Source of the DNA: an uncultured bacterium
GTDB taxonomy: Bacteria > Vulcanimicrobiota > Vulcanimicrobiia > Vulcanimicrobiales > Vulcanimicrobiaceae
Direction: 5' to 3'
NCBI GenBank assembly: GCA_903829325.1
Contig: CAIKPM010000045.1
Span: forward strand, 1 to 64,000
DNA: 64,000 nt
Under the pieces are notes generated by a model that saw only the letters and a list, made by a program, of their open reading frames with translations, ran no database searches and was not told the DNA's origin. Both the position numbers and the translations under genes were made by a program. Position 1 is the stretch's first letter. Each line of letters begins with the position of its first letter. Shown in pieces: positions 1 through 9,319 of this stretch.

Positions 1-121
1 CGCACGCGTCTACTTAGTGAAGAACCACGACGACGAAGTAAATGTGATCTAGGCATGCAAACCTCGCAATGAGTGAGGGTATGCCTGGATTATCCCAAGA
101 TCAAATGGGCGACGCAAGACG

Positions 122-856
122 GTGTCAAAGCGACGCTTACCTACAACCGGACCGGACGGCAATATCTGGTTTATCAATAACGTTAATCGCATTATTTATA
201 AAGTCACAACGCAAGGATCGATGTCCGTGGTTGCAAATACATCGGGTTCGCTCCCAAGGCCTATAACTATAATACCAGGTCCTGATGGAAATCTCTGGTA
301 TACGACCGACGCTGGAAACTATATTTATAAAATGACCACAAAGGGAACGACCACATCTTATCCAACCACCATAAATACAAAAACCTTAATTTTTGGGCCA
401 GATGGAAATATCTGGATTAATACATATAACAATACACAATTACAAAAGATGTCGATGAATGGCAGCATTCTCGCAACGTATACTGGTCTTCCAGCCAATG
501 GGATTGACAGCGACCAAATGGCTATTGGCTCCGATAAAAACATTTGGCTCCCCAACCAGCGCTCAAATATGATTCAAAAATCCGATCTCAACGGCAACAT
601 CACCAACTATTTGTTAACTGGAAGCGCACAACCCATTGCCATCGTCGCAGGTCCTGACGGAAGCTTATGGTTTACTGAAAATGGGACGTCAAAAGTTGGA
701 AGATTACCGACAAGCGGCATTGGGCTCAGTGAATGGGGCAACGGCAGTAATGGGATGAGCGCGGGTGCACAACCGTGGGGCATTACGGTTGGCTCTGATG
801 GCAACATCTGGTTCACTGAGCGCGCTACAAACAAAATCGGCAAACTGGTCTATTAG
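122..856 (+). CDS. Virginiamycin B lyase-like beta-propeller, N-terminus missing
   Basis: Six G(P/S)D-x-N/S-(I/L)W repeats spaced about 40 residues apart (GPDGNIWF, GPDGNLWY, GPDGNIWI, GSDKNIWL, GPDGSLWF, GSDGNIWF) mark a Vgb/SMP-30-type propeller. The family usually has seven blades and about 290 residues, and exported members carry a signal peptide. Here only 244 codons exist, the assigned GTG start lies right before the first visible blade, and there is no signal peptide or good ribosome site. Frame 1 at about 94-150 reads protein-like (YPKIKWATQDGVKATLTYN) just before frame 2 takes over, so a frameshift or a rearranged 5' end is possible. Frame 2 at 2-52 is also open and could be the tail of a gene entering from the left. 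The AT-richer base composition differs from the neighbours and hints at transfer. The 3' end overlaps the convergent next gene by 4 bp. The fold call is good; the enzymatic role is unknown. Confidence 0.65.
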   Translation: MSKRRLPTTGPDGNIWFINNVNRIIYKVTTQGSMSVVANTSGSLPRPITIIPGPDGNLWYTTDAGNYIYKMTTKGTTTSYPTTINTKTLIFGPDGNIWINTYNNTQLQKMSMNGSILATYTGLPANGIDSDQMAIGSDKNIWLPNQRSNMIQKSDLNGNITNYLLTGSAQPIAIVAGPDGSLWFTENGTSKVGRLPTSGIGLSEWGNGSNGMSAGAQPWGITVGSDGNIWFTERATNKIGKLVY

Positions 857-2397
857 CTCCCCAGCCGGCTATACACCAAGTTTTTCGCTGCATCCATCGC
901 GGCTTGGATCGGTTGGCGGCGGTAATCCCATTGCGGGTTGTTGTCGGGTAAATGCAGCGCCATCGTCGCGTTTGCTTCGAATACGACGACCTCGTCGCGA
1001 TCATTCACCGTGAAATCGATTCCACAATAATCCAGGCCCATAAATTCCACAATGTCCGCTAAGGCCTTCATCACTTTTGGTCCGAGCACTTGCTCGGGAT
1101 GGTACAAATACGCATACTCTTCATCGCGAAATTCTTGCTTATCACCCATATTCGCTGAAAAATAATGGATCTTCCAGTTGTATGAAATCGCTAGATGCAA
1201 CGGATAGAGTTTCTTGTCGATGCCCATGATTCGATACTTGCGAATCGTCCCATCGGCGCGCATCGTATCAATATATTGAATGACAATAATTTGCCTGCCA
1301 GGCAACTCGGCAAGAACCCGCTGAATATCTTCCTTGCACGAGATCTTTTCGAAAAATCGGCCGTTGAAATACCCGGGACTGCGCATCAGAAATGGGTAGC
1401 TAAAACCTTGGCTGAATAAAAATGCCTCGGCATCTTCTCCCGATAATTTCTCACGATCGAACGTCAAGGTGTGAGGAGTTACCACATTTTCGAGCTGACT
1501 CAGACGACGCGCGTTTTCTTCGCGTCCTGTGTGAGCTACAGCCAGCGGGTTATTCAACAGCGGAGCAGTCGAACGCTCGGCGATCGCTTGGGCAATCTTC
1601 ACTCCGCGTACACACAACTCGGGATCACCAATCGCTTGGAACAAAATGTCGTGCTCGGGTAAAATCAAATTGGGCGTGTACGACTCGGCAATAATCGACG
1701 TGATCTCAAACTCATCGGTATTCAAAAAACGCATGAAACGGATATTGCCAGCTAATACCGAGGTAATCAATAAAATACGGATCGGCTTCTCGGCGGTCCC
1801 CGTATACGCACGATGATACAATGCACCGAACTCGAACGCCTGACGCCACGTTTGATCGGCGAGTTCGTAGCGTTCCGTCCGCTCGTACAACGTCGCGAGA
1901 CCAGAATACGCTTCTAACCGCGCAGGTTCGAGCGCAATCGCTTGTTGGTAAAGCGCTTGCCCCATGTCAAAATGCCATTGCCCGACTTCGGCACGCGCCA
2001 GGATAACTAAAGCTTCTGCATTTTGTGGATGCGCATGCAAATATTTGCGCAAGAGATCGCATGCTTCAGGATATTTCTTCTGATCCACCAAGACACGGGC
2101 AGATTTTAAAAATGCCGCAGCATAGAGCGGCTCAACGTCAAGCTGAGCTAAAATATCGCTATCATGCTCAACGTTGCCAGAAAGCCGATTGAGAAATGCA
2201 TCCGATACCCCAAACGCGGCTAATGATTGAATCAGCCGGTTCTTCAGCTCAAGCGGGTCAATCAGCGGACCGTTCTTGGCTAAATCTTCGTGGATGGCTA
2301 ACAAATGTTTGTGAAACGTCGCCCGCACCAATGACTCATGCTCAAGACCCAAGGCCGAAGGCCGGGCGGAAACAGACGCATCCCAAACAGTAGCCAT
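853..2397 (-). CDS. TPR-repeat protein with C-terminal ATP-grasp domain
   Basis: 514 residues. The first about 200 are helical with TPR-like units (PLYAAAFLKSARVLV, NAEALVILARAEV, ARLEAYSGLATLYERT). The rest resembles an ATP-grasp fold of the RimK/D-Ala ligase type: FLMRSPGYFNGRFFEKI looks like the nucleotide-binding segment, IVIQYIDT like the hinge, and DYCGIDFTV followed by VVVFEANATM supplies the Asp/Glu/Asn metal ligands. Such enzymes join a carboxylate to an amine using ATP; the substrate cannot be read from sequence. The ATG start is supported by GAGGA nine bases upstream. No biosynthetic partner adjoins it, so the role may be peptide or small-molecule ligation but stays open. Confidence 0.75.
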   Translation of the reverse strand: MATVWDASVSARPSALGLEHESLVRATFHKHLLAIHEDLAKNGPLIDPLELKNRLIQSLAAFGVSDAFLNRLSGNVEHDSDILAQLDVEPLYAAAFLKSARVLVDQKKYPEACDLLRKYLHAHPQNAEALVILARAEVGQWHFDMGQALYQQAIALEPARLEAYSGLATLYERTERYELADQTWRQAFEFGALYHRAYTGTAEKPIRILLITSVLAGNIRFMRFLNTDEFEITSIIAESYTPNLILPEHDILFQAIGDPELCVRGVKIAQAIAERSTAPLLNNPLAVAHTGREENARRLSQLENVVTPHTLTFDREKLSGEDAEAFLFSQGFSYPFLMRSPGYFNGRFFEKISCKEDIQRVLAELPGRQIIVIQYIDTMRADGTIRKYRIMGIDKKLYPLHLAISYNWKIHYFSANMGDKQEFRDEEYAYLYHPEQVLGPKVMKALADIVEFMGLDYCGIDFTVNDRDEVVVFEANATMALHLPDNNPQWDYRRQPIQAAMDAAKNLVYSRLGS

Positions 2398-2565
2398 ACA
2401 ATTGTATCCTCGAAGTAATTATGAGAGAATTTATAAGAAAAATCGCGAGAAAAACGAGAAAAAAGCCAGTCTCACTAGAATTCGCCAGTCAGCGCGAACT
2501 CACTTGAGCCTTTTGACCTAGATCACTATCCTTAGGGTATCTCGAAGAATCGGGAGTGATACCCC

Positions 2566-3552
2566 TTAGAGAATACAGCGAATATCTCCAACCGGCAAAC
2601 CAGCGAGATTGCGGATGGGGGGAGCAATAAATTCAGCCAGCGCATCGAGCGCCCGAGGAGAAAGCGCGCCGAGGCTTTGCAGCACGGCTACGACAGCCGG
2701 TGGACGAGCCCGCTCGTTTCCGTCGATAATTTTGAGCGCAAGCGCGAAATCATGCGCCGGACTCGCCGAACAATGCACCCCTTCGGCGCCAATTTTGGCC
2801 AAGAGCCCACCCGGTTCAGCCGCCATCAGCTTGGTGTCCAAGTGCCCCGCCCCGCCAACCAGACGAGGATGCTCCATCATCGCCTGCGCCACCGCGGCCA
2901 CCGCTTCCCGATCAGACTCGGCGACCCCGCGCAAGGTAGAGAAACGTGCATACCCTTGAGCCTGGGTATGCAAAGACAGCGCGAAGATCGGCAGACCACA
3001 GCCATCAACCCCCTGAGGCGCTGCCTGGACATCAACCCCATAGACCCGACTGGCCAACGCCATCCAGGCTTTGTTGACCGGATGCCCCGGCAAGAGATAC
3101 TGTTTGCTACTCACCCCGAGCAGCTTACACAAAAAGAGCAACCCCGCGTGCTTGCCCGAGCAATTGTTGTAGATCGGCCGCGCGGTGCTAACTTGACCCG
3201 CGTGCCGCGGGCGCGCCGCCCCACAGAGCAGATGACTCTCATCGGAGCCAGAACGCGCCAGCAGGCGCTCAACCACGGCGACGTGCTCAGCTTCACCAAA
3301 ATGCGAAGCGGCAATCAGCGCAAGTTCATCGCTTTCTAAAGCGTAGCCCGCCTGCGCAGCAACCGCGGCGACGGTGGCCGCGATCATCGGTTTGACCGCT
3401 GAGCGGACAAAGACTGGCGTATCGACCGATCCCAGCGCGAGTTTGATCTCGCCTTCGGCATTACACGCACACGCCGCGACTTGATGCACCGACTCGAGGT
3501 AACCACCCCGCCGCACTTCGATCAACGGTTTCCCAAATAGCTCAGCAACCAT
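2566..3552 (-). CDS. L-asparaginase II family protein
   Basis: The protein (328 residues from the chosen start) belongs to the asparaginase family typified by Rhizobium AnsA/II (PF06089), which hydrolyses L-asparagine to aspartate and ammonia and is unrelated to the E. coli enzymes. Recognisable blocks are PLIEVRRGGYLESVH at the N-terminus, PVFVRSAVKPMIA, ALIAASHFGE, NNCSGKHAG and CGLPIFALSLHTQA, the last two being typical of the family. I place the start at the ATG at 3552 because GGAG lies six bases upstream; the ATG four codons earlier (3564) has no ribosome site. The protein looks cytoplasmic. With gdhA nearby it could feed ammonia/glutamate metabolism, but the genes are not in one operon. 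Confidence 0.85.
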   Translation of the reverse strand: MVAELFGKPLIEVRRGGYLESVHQVAACACNAEGEIKLALGSVDTPVFVRSAVKPMIAATVAAVAAQAGYALESDELALIAASHFGEAEHVAVVERLLARSGSDESHLLCGAARPRHAGQVSTARPIYNNCSGKHAGLLFLCKLLGVSSKQYLLPGHPVNKAWMALASRVYGVDVQAAPQGVDGCGLPIFALSLHTQAQGYARFSTLRGVAESDREAVAAVAQAMMEHPRLVGGAGHLDTKLMAAEPGGLLAKIGAEGVHCSASPAHDFALALKIIDGNERARPPAVVAVLQSLGALSPRALDALAEFIAPPIRNLAGLPVGDIRCIL

Positions 3553-3599
3553 GCCGCGCTCCATTCCCAGCGAAGCCCATCATCCCTTGACGAAGCCCA

Positions 3600-5234
3600 C
3601 TAGACAAAAATAGGCACGGTAGCACCTTGGATGCCATTCGGATTTTGGACGCTCTCTGGCGGCGGCACGAAGCTAAAGCCCGTCACGTTATTCGTATTCA
3701 CATTGTTCGGATTGTTTTGTCCGTTCTTACCTTTACCCGAGCCTTGATTGCTTCCAGCACACGGACTCGTCGACGACATCCCGAGCACCAACACCGAAAC
3801 CACCGAAATAATAACCGCCAGCGGCAGAAACAGAAAGAGCTGATTCCCGGCGGCAGTACCTTGATTCTCACCGTTGACAGCACTATGCAGACCAGCAAAA
3901 ACCGAGTCGCGCAAATTCGCGACAAAGGTGTACAACGAAGGCGCACGCAGACCAGTTAAAGCTTGAGAAACTTTTGTTAATTCATCGATACGCACATAAC
4001 TCTTATTCGCGACCTCACGGCCTGAATATGCCGTCATCTTCAGCGCATAGAGCATATCGCGGGCTTTTTGCGCAGGACCATCGAGCGTAAGATCGTGACT
4101 CAGTTTTGTCTTAAATGCATCATTATCCAGGTCCTTAACGCCGAGATAAATTGTCTGCGCAGCCTTCTCAAAGTCAACTTCAAGACTCCTACCGACATTT
4201 GACTTGAGCAATTCCTCACGCCGCTGATACATCGCCTGACTCACACTATCGTTATCGGGAAACCCAGGACCGTCGTGTGAAACACTGCGCACATGAAGTA
4301 ACTCGCGCAGTTTCTGAGTGAACTCAGCCTGCGTTTTATTTTGCGCACCACTCTTGAAGAGATCTTCATCGAATTTATGCAAATCGGAGAACGCCGCGTT
4401 CGCTTCTGCTTGTAAGAATTCGTTGACCGTACGATATTTCGATACGTAGATTCGCCCGGCAACAATACCGGCATGGGGCGCAGATTTTGTGGCCACCCAA
4501 TACGGACGCCCACTCGCCTTCACTTTATCGAGGTCGGTCCCAGCGTACTCATCGATCCCCTGTGACCATTCTGTCTTGGGCTGAGAGAGACGAATAATTT
4601 CGTTCAGACCATCGAGCACATCCAAATTATTGTAGACGAGCGCGTCGTGCTGCCAGCCTAATAACGAATTCGCGTTGCGGCGCATGGCCGCAATCGTGAT
4701 CGGGGAACGCTTGGAAATGAGGTGATACGACTGACCATCGGCAGTCTTCGAAGATCGATCAAACGAACGCGCGCACGAAGCAATTTCGCCACGACGCGCA
4801 AGTCCAAACATCGAGATGCTTTGGGCTAAGGCCGTCGCGAGCCCCACAAACAACCCGACCACCAAGCCGGCTTTATCATTTTTGCGATCGGTTGCGTGAG
4901 CCAAGGCGTCAATCGCAAAGCCACACGCCAAACCTAAAGCAGTAGAAAGCGTACAGATGCCCGCAACTCCGGCAACGATCGAAACCCGTGGATGGTGATA
5001 ATGAAAATCACGCATCATCTCAAATATGCCGCGCGGCGTCCCAGCCGGACGAGGCTGACCGAACTGCACGTCCTTGGCAATTTTTTTGGCGTTCGCAACA
5101 TACGCGGGATCATTGCAGTCGCCTAAACGCTGCGTAGTGTCCTTACGATACTGACGCCCATGACGAGCGGGCGTGCCGTCGGGTTTATACTGAAGGTCGC
5201 CTGGCGCATGCATCCGCATTCCAACATGGCTCAT
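3600..5234 (-). CDS. Large membrane protein of unknown function
   Basis: 544 residues, not recognised. The N-terminal 80 residues are polar and basic. Two hydrophobic segments follow at roughly 85-110 (SIVAGVAGICTLSTALGLACG) and 120-145 (GLVVGLFVGLATALAQSISM). A long hydrophilic, mostly helical stretch comes next, and one strong membrane segment near residue 485 (LFLFLPLAVIISVVSVLVLG) precedes an Asn/Gly-rich tail (NPNNVNTNNV). There is no signal peptide. The ATG at 5234 has GGAG eight bases upstream, whereas the TTG at 5258 has no ribosome site. Composition and layout recall the two unknown membrane proteins at 17190-18383 (polar N-terminus, single membrane segments, low-complexity tail), but no homology is evident by eye. 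Confidence 0.7.
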   Translation of the reverse strand: MSHVGMRMHAPGDLQYKPDGTPARHGRQYRKDTTQRLGDCNDPAYVANAKKIAKDVQFGQPRPAGTPRGIFEMMRDFHYHHPRVSIVAGVAGICTLSTALGLACGFAIDALAHATDRKNDKAGLVVGLFVGLATALAQSISMFGLARRGEIASCARSFDRSSKTADGQSYHLISKRSPITIAAMRRNANSLLGWQHDALVYNNLDVLDGLNEIIRLSQPKTEWSQGIDEYAGTDLDKVKASGRPYWVATKSAPHAGIVAGRIYVSKYRTVNEFLQAEANAAFSDLHKFDEDLFKSGAQNKTQAEFTQKLRELLHVRSVSHDGPGFPDNDSVSQAMYQRREELLKSNVGRSLEVDFEKAAQTIYLGVKDLDNDAFKTKLSHDLTLDGPAQKARDMLYALKMTAYSGREVANKSYVRIDELTKVSQALTGLRAPSLYTFVANLRDSVFAGLHSAVNGENQGTAAGNQLFLFLPLAVIISVVSVLVLGMSSTSPCAGSNQGSGKGKNGQNNPNNVNTNNVTGFSFVPPPESVQNPNGIQGATVPIFV

Positions 5235-5472
5235 GCGGTGTACTCCTGCGCTGGACAAGCACTACGACACAGCTCAATCTGCATATCTCTGTTCTCTCAT
5301 CATTCGCCCAAGAGTGCGGCATACGCGGGAGCGGACATACATTAACTGTATCTTAAACGCACCACTGGAAAGCAGCGTAATACCATTTCGCCTACACCAT
5401 TTGGCCCAAGACATATGCGCAAGCCAATGCATTGGTCGAAAGCATGCTTGAAAGACGAGCAAGCGGGGTTAT

Positions 5473-5505
5473 GCGAGCTCGTTCATCGGTCCTGAACGAG
5501 CTCGC
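5473..5505 (-). terminator. Perfect 13-bp hairpin downstream of gdhA
   Basis: Arms 5473-5485 and 5493-5505 (GCGAGCTCGTTCA and its complement) enclose a 7-nt loop, 12 bases beyond the gdhA stop. No T-run follows on either strand, so it may be a factor-assisted terminator or an mRNA 3'-end stabiliser. The remainder of 5235-5517 shows nothing gene-like. Confidence 0.5.
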
Positions 5506-5517
5506 CCAGAGAATATC

Positions 5518-6777
5518 CTAAGCGTACACGCCGCGCAGGTGCATCGTGGTGACAACCCGGTCGATCGCGACCATATACGCCGCAGTCCGTAGAGAAACGC
5601 CACGTTGCTGAGCGAGGGTGCGCAGCTTGGCGAAGTTGGTCAGCATGACATCGGCCAAGCGCTCGTTGACCTCAGACTCTTTCCAGAAATAGCCCGCACG
5701 ATCTTGAGCCCACTCGAAGTACGATACCGTGACTCCACCCGCATTCGCAATAATATCGGGAATCACCACGATACCGTTGCGATTGAAGATGTGATCAGCT
5801 TCAGGAGTGGTAGGCCCATTCGCGCCTTCGACGATCAAACGCGCCTTGACGCGCTCGGCGTTCTCCTGTGTGAGGACCTTCTCCAAAGCAGCCGGTACTA
5901 AGACTTCGCACTCGAGCTCCAACAGCTGCTCGTTGCTGATCTGCTCACCACCCTGGAAACCAGCTAAGGTACGGTTACGAGCACAATGTGCGACCGCAGC
6001 AGCGATGTCGATCCCCTTGGCATTATGGTACGCCCCGGAAACATCGGAAATCGCAATAATCCGCGAACCCTGCGCGGCGAACATTTCAGCCGCGATCGAG
6101 CCGACATTGCCGAACCCTTGCACCACGATACGCGCGCCCTGGGCCTTGATACCCATCTGTTCCATCTGATCGAGCGCCACGATCGATACGCCGCGCCCCG
6201 TCGCTTCGACTCGGCCGCGCGAGCCGCCGAGCGCCAAGGGCTTGCCGGTCACAACGCCTGGCACGTTCTGGCGCGCGTGCATCGAGTAGGTATCCATAAT
6301 CCACGCCATGACTTGTGGAGTCGTGCCTACGTCTGGAGCTGGCACGTCTTTGTCGGGCCCGATGACTTCGATCAGCTCGGCGGCGTAGCGTCGCGTTACC
6401 CGCTCCAGTTCGCTCTCGGATAGGCTTGTCGGGTCAACCGTCACGCCACCCTTGGCACCGCCGAAGGGAAGATCAACGACGGCACATTTCCAGGTCATCC
6501 AGAAAGCCAAGGCGGTCACTTCGTCGAGCGTCACGCCCGGATGGTAACGAATCCCCCCCTTGGCTGGCCCGCGCAAGAAATTGTACTGAACGCGATACCC
6601 AGTCAGGACTTCGAGTCCGCCTGCATCGCGCTGGAAGGGAATCGCCACGGTGATCTGGCGTGACGGATGCGTCAGCAGCGCGCGCGCACCAGGATCAATG
6701 TCGAGCAGATTCGCTGCTTCATTGAAATAAGTAATCGCATCTCCGAATACGGACACGTCGCGAACGGGCACACTCAC
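5518..6777 (-). CDS. gdhA: Glutamate dehydrogenase (Glu/Leu/Phe/Val family)
   Basis: 419 residues, the usual length for hexameric NAD(P)-dependent GDH. The enzyme interconverts glutamate and 2-oxoglutarate plus ammonia in the cytoplasm. RGPAKGGIRYHPGV and WKCAVVDLPFGGAKGGV hold the glutamate-binding and catalytic lysines, DVPAPDVGT the catalytic aspartate region, and VVQGFGNVGSIAA the Rossmann nucleotide-binding loop. The start is GTG at 6777, with AAGGAG eleven bases upstream; the next in-frame GTG is two codons on. Cofactor preference cannot be fixed by eye. ychF lies upstream on the same strand with a gap of about 45 bp. Confidence 0.93.
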   Translation of the reverse strand: MSVPVRDVSVFGDAITYFNEAANLLDIDPGARALLTHPSRQITVAIPFQRDAGGLEVLTGYRVQYNFLRGPAKGGIRYHPGVTLDEVTALAFWMTWKCAVVDLPFGGAKGGVTVDPTSLSESELERVTRRYAAELIEVIGPDKDVPAPDVGTTPQVMAWIMDTYSMHARQNVPGVVTGKPLALGGSRGRVEATGRGVSIVALDQMEQMGIKAQGARIVVQGFGNVGSIAAEMFAAQGSRIIAISDVSGAYHNAKGIDIAAAVAHCARNRTLAGFQGGEQISNEQLLELECEVLVPAALEKVLTQENAERVKARLIVEGANGPTTPEADHIFNRNGIVVIPDIIANAGGVTVSYFEWAQDRAGYFWKESEVNERLADVMLTNFAKLRTLAQQRGVSLRTAAYMVAIDRVVTTMHLRGVYA

Positions 6778-6822
6778 CGGTAGAGATTCTCCTTGCAGCT
6801 GATGGATAAAATTTCCATGAAA

Positions 6823-7917
6823 CTATACGTTAAAACGGAAGTTTACTACGTCGCCTTCTTGCATCACATAATCCTTCCCCTCACTACGAAGCTTTCCAAG
6901 GCTGCGTAAAGTCTCGAGATTTTTGTGCTCGACGTAGTCGTCGTAGCTCACGATTTCGGCCCGAATAAACCCGCGCTCGATGTCGCTGTGGATCTTCCCG
7001 GCGGCTTGGGGGGCTTTGGTCCCGCGGTCGATCGTCCAAGCGCGCACTTCCTGTTCGCCCGCGGTCAAAAACGTCATCAAACCCAAGAGCTCGTACGCGG
7101 TCACGACCAAGCGATCGAGTGCACCTGAGGCAATGCCCAACTCAGCCGTGTATTCTGCCGCTTCTTCTTCGCTCAGGCCAGCTAGTTCGGCCTCAACTTT
7201 GCTCGAAATCGCCACGGCGTGACTGCCCTCAGCCGCAGCGCGGTCAAACACCACTCGACCGAGTGGGCCGAGCTCGGTCAGCTGGGCTTCGTCGACGTTC
7301 GCGACATAGAACAGCGGCTTGCCGGTGATCAAAAAGAGCTCACGCGCCAGCTCCATCTCCAGAGAATCCGCTCCAAACGACCGAGCCGGCGTGCCCGCAT
7401 CGAGCGCAGCCTGCAGACGCTTGCCTGCAGCCAAGCGCTCCGCCAACTTCGGATTGGCGCGGGCTTCGCGTTCGAGCTTCTCGAGACGCTTATTCAAGGA
7501 GGCGAGATCAGCCAAGGCCATTTCGAGCGCGATGATCTCGATATCGCGAGCTGGATCCGCCTCACCCTCGACGTGGATCACGTTCTCGTCTTCAAAGCAG
7601 CGCACGACCATCGCAATCGCGTCGGTTTCGCGAATGTGACTCAAGAACGCATTGCCCAACCCTTGACCAGAGCTTGCCCCGCGGACCAAGCCAGCGATAT
7701 CGACGAAGCGCATCGTCGCGGGGACCACCCGCTTCGCTTCGCAAATCTGCACCAAGATCGGCAAGCGTGGATCGGGCACAGGGACTTCGCCAACATTCGG
7801 CTCGATCGTCGCAAAGGGGTAATTCGCTGCCAAAGCTTGAGCCGAACGCATCAGCGCGTTAAATAAGGTTGACTTCCCGACATTCGGCAAGCCCACAATG
7901 CCACATGATAATCCCAT
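6823..7917 (-). CDS. ychF: Redox-regulated ATPase/GTPase YchF
   Basis: 364 residues, full length for the Obg-related YchF/OLA1 family of ribosome-associated NTPases that prefer ATP. Visible are G1 (GLPNVGKST at residue 8), switch motifs around [12 protein letters not shown], a coiled-coil insertion ([20 protein letters not shown]) and a C-terminal TGS domain ([28 protein letters not shown]). AAGGTG lies about eight bases before the ATG. It probably shares a transcript with gdhA downstream. The physiological role of YchF is debated (translation and oxidative stress). Confidence 0.95.
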   Translation of the reverse strand: MGLSCGIVGLPNVGKSTLFNALMRSAQALAANYPFATIEPNVGEVPVPDPRLPILVQICEAKRVVPATMRFVDIAGLVRGASSGQGLGNAFLSHIRETDAIAMVVRCFEDENVIHVEGEADPARDIEIIALEMALADLASLNKRLEKLEREARANPKLAERLAAGKRLQAALDAGTPARSFGADSLEMELARELFLITGKPLFYVANVDEAQLTELGPLGRVVFDRAAAEGSHAVAISSKVEAELAGLSEEEAAEYTAELGIASGALDRLVVTAYELLGLMTFLTAGEQEVRAWTIDRGTKAPQAAGKIHSDIERGFIRAEIVSYDDYVEHKNLETLRSLGKLRSEGKDYVMQEGDVVNFRFNV

Positions 7918-7997
7918 GCCGCCACCTTCTTAGAAAGACTCAAGAATCCATGGCTTGCCCAGGAGGCGCCACCGGGGCAGGCTGGAACTAGGCGGCG

Positions 7998-8474
7998 ATG
8001 CGCCAGATGAAGGTCGACAAACTAGGCATAGATTTGCTGACGCACGATCCCGTCGTCATCCTCAAAGACATCGATGGAAAACGGTTCTTACCGATTTTGA
8101 TCGGTCCATTCGAGGCGACGGCGATCGCGCTGGCACTCGAAGGCACCAATGTTCCGCGACCGCTTTCTCACGACCTCATGCGAAGCATTCTTGAAGAGCT
8201 CGAGGCCACGCTCTCCCAAGTCATCATCCACGATATTAAGGAATCGACGTTTTTTGCGACGCTGGTTCTTGATGTGCATGGGCAGCGCCGAGAGATCGAC
8301 GCGCGTCCTTCTGATGGAATCGCTCTTGCGCTACGCGTCGACGCGCCGATTTTTGTCAGCGACAAGATTGCACTGGAAGAAACCGTGGTCGATAAAAACG
8401 CGGAAGTCGAAGATGAAATGCGCTTTCGCCAATTTATTGAAGAACTCAAACCGAGCGACTTTTCGGGCGAATAG
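7998..8474 (+). CDS. Bifunctional nuclease (BFN) domain protein, DUF151
   Basis: 158 residues forming one DUF151/BFN domain: KVDKLGIDLLTHDPVVILKD, FLPILIGPFEATAIALAL, PRPLSHDLM and RPSDGIALALR are the conserved blocks, and an acidic tail (EVEDEMRFRQFIEELKPSDF) is typical of the family. Plant and Thermotoga members have been linked to nuclease activity; the bacterial role is uncertain. Met4 at 8007 is an equally good start. It stands head-to-head with ychF (80-bp gap) and 41 bp before mtnP, which is probably in the same operon. Confidence 0.82.
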   Translation: MRQMKVDKLGIDLLTHDPVVILKDIDGKRFLPILIGPFEATAIALALEGTNVPRPLSHDLMRSILEELEATLSQVIIHDIKESTFFATLVLDVHGQRREIDARPSDGIALALRVDAPIFVSDKIALEETVVDKNAEVEDEMRFRQFIEELKPSDFSGE

Positions 8475-8515
8475 CCTCTCTTTTCTCATGCCACGCCACA
8501 AGGAGTTTCATTATC

Positions 8516-9316
8516 ATGGGTAACCCGCAAGCAGAAATTGGTGTTTTTGGCGGCTCCGGCTTTTACTCGCTCCTCGAAGGCGCGCGCGAAGTAACGCTCG
8601 AGACTCCCTACGGGCCGCCAAGCGACCGCCTGGCGATCGGTGAGATCCACGGAAAACCGGTTGCGTTTCTTCCGCGGCATGGCAAAAATCACGCTTTACC
8701 ACCACACAAAATCAACTATCTCGCGAATCTCTGGGCGATGAAAGAACTCGGCGTCACACGCATTATCGCCCCAACCGCCTGCGGCTCGCTCAAGCGCGAA
8801 GTCAAGCCGGGCGACATGGTCGTCGCGGATCAAATCGTCGACCGCACAACCGGTCGTCGCGACACGTTTTTTGACGGACCGATCACCACCCACGTCAGCT
8901 TTGCCGACCCATATTGCCCGCAGCTGCGCCCCCTAGCGATCGACGCCTTGCGCGCAGCGCAGATCACCACCCACGAACGCGGCACGGTCGTCGTTATCCA
9001 AGGCCCCCGCTTCTCGACGCGCGCCGAATCGCAGTGGTTCGCGAGCGCAGGTTGGGAAGTCATCAACATGACCCAGTACCCTGAATGCTACCTCGCCCGT
9101 GAACTCGAGATCTGCTATGTCAACATCTCGCTCATCACCGACTACGATGTAGGCATCGAAGGGGTCAACGGCGGCCCGGTTTCTCACGAAGAAGTCATGC
9201 GCGTTTTTTCGAGCAATAACGAGCGAGTCAAAGCAGCGATCGGCAACATCATCCAGGCAATTCCCGCTCAGCGCTCTTGCGGGTGTGGCACAGCCTTAAC
9301 CGGGGCGCGCGGGTAA
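8516..9316 (+). CDS. mtnP: S-methyl-5'-thioadenosine phosphorylase
   Basis: 266 residues of the PNP/MTAP family. The enzyme cleaves methylthioadenosine, the by-product of polyamine synthesis, to adenine and methylthioribose-1-phosphate. Recognisable are VFGGSGFYSLLE, FLPRHGKNHALPPHKINYLANLWAMK, RIIAPTACGSLK, GPRFSTRAES, and WEVINMTQYPEC before the YCYVNISLITDYDVG segment. AGGAG nine bases before the ATG decides the start. Closely related MTI phosphorylases differ at a few active-site residues, so inosine specificity is not excluded. The membrane-protein gene follows after 3 bp. Confidence 0.92.
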   Translation: MGNPQAEIGVFGGSGFYSLLEGAREVTLETPYGPPSDRLAIGEIHGKPVAFLPRHGKNHALPPHKINYLANLWAMKELGVTRIIAPTACGSLKREVKPGDMVVADQIVDRTTGRRDTFFDGPITTHVSFADPYCPQLRPLAIDALRAAQITTHERGTVVVIQGPRFSTRAESQWFASAGWEVINMTQYPECYLARELEICYVNISLITDYDVGIEGVNGGPVSHEEVMRVFSSNNERVKAAIGNIIQAIPAQRSCGCGTALTGARG

Positions 9317-9319
9317 GCG

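Noticed and set aside
2535-2564. 7-bp hairpin (GGGTATC/GATACCC) just past the asparaginase stop as a terminator
   Set aside because: The stem is short, the loop is 16 nt and no T-run follows on the minus strand.
2677-3339. 220-codon open frame antisense to the asparaginase gene
   Set aside because: It mirrors the real gene, is rich in Arg/His/Pro in the manner of GC-rich shadow frames, and has no ribosome site or recognisable domain.
7219-7866. 215-codon open frame antisense to ychF
   Set aside because: A shadow of a strongly conserved gene; no family resemblance.
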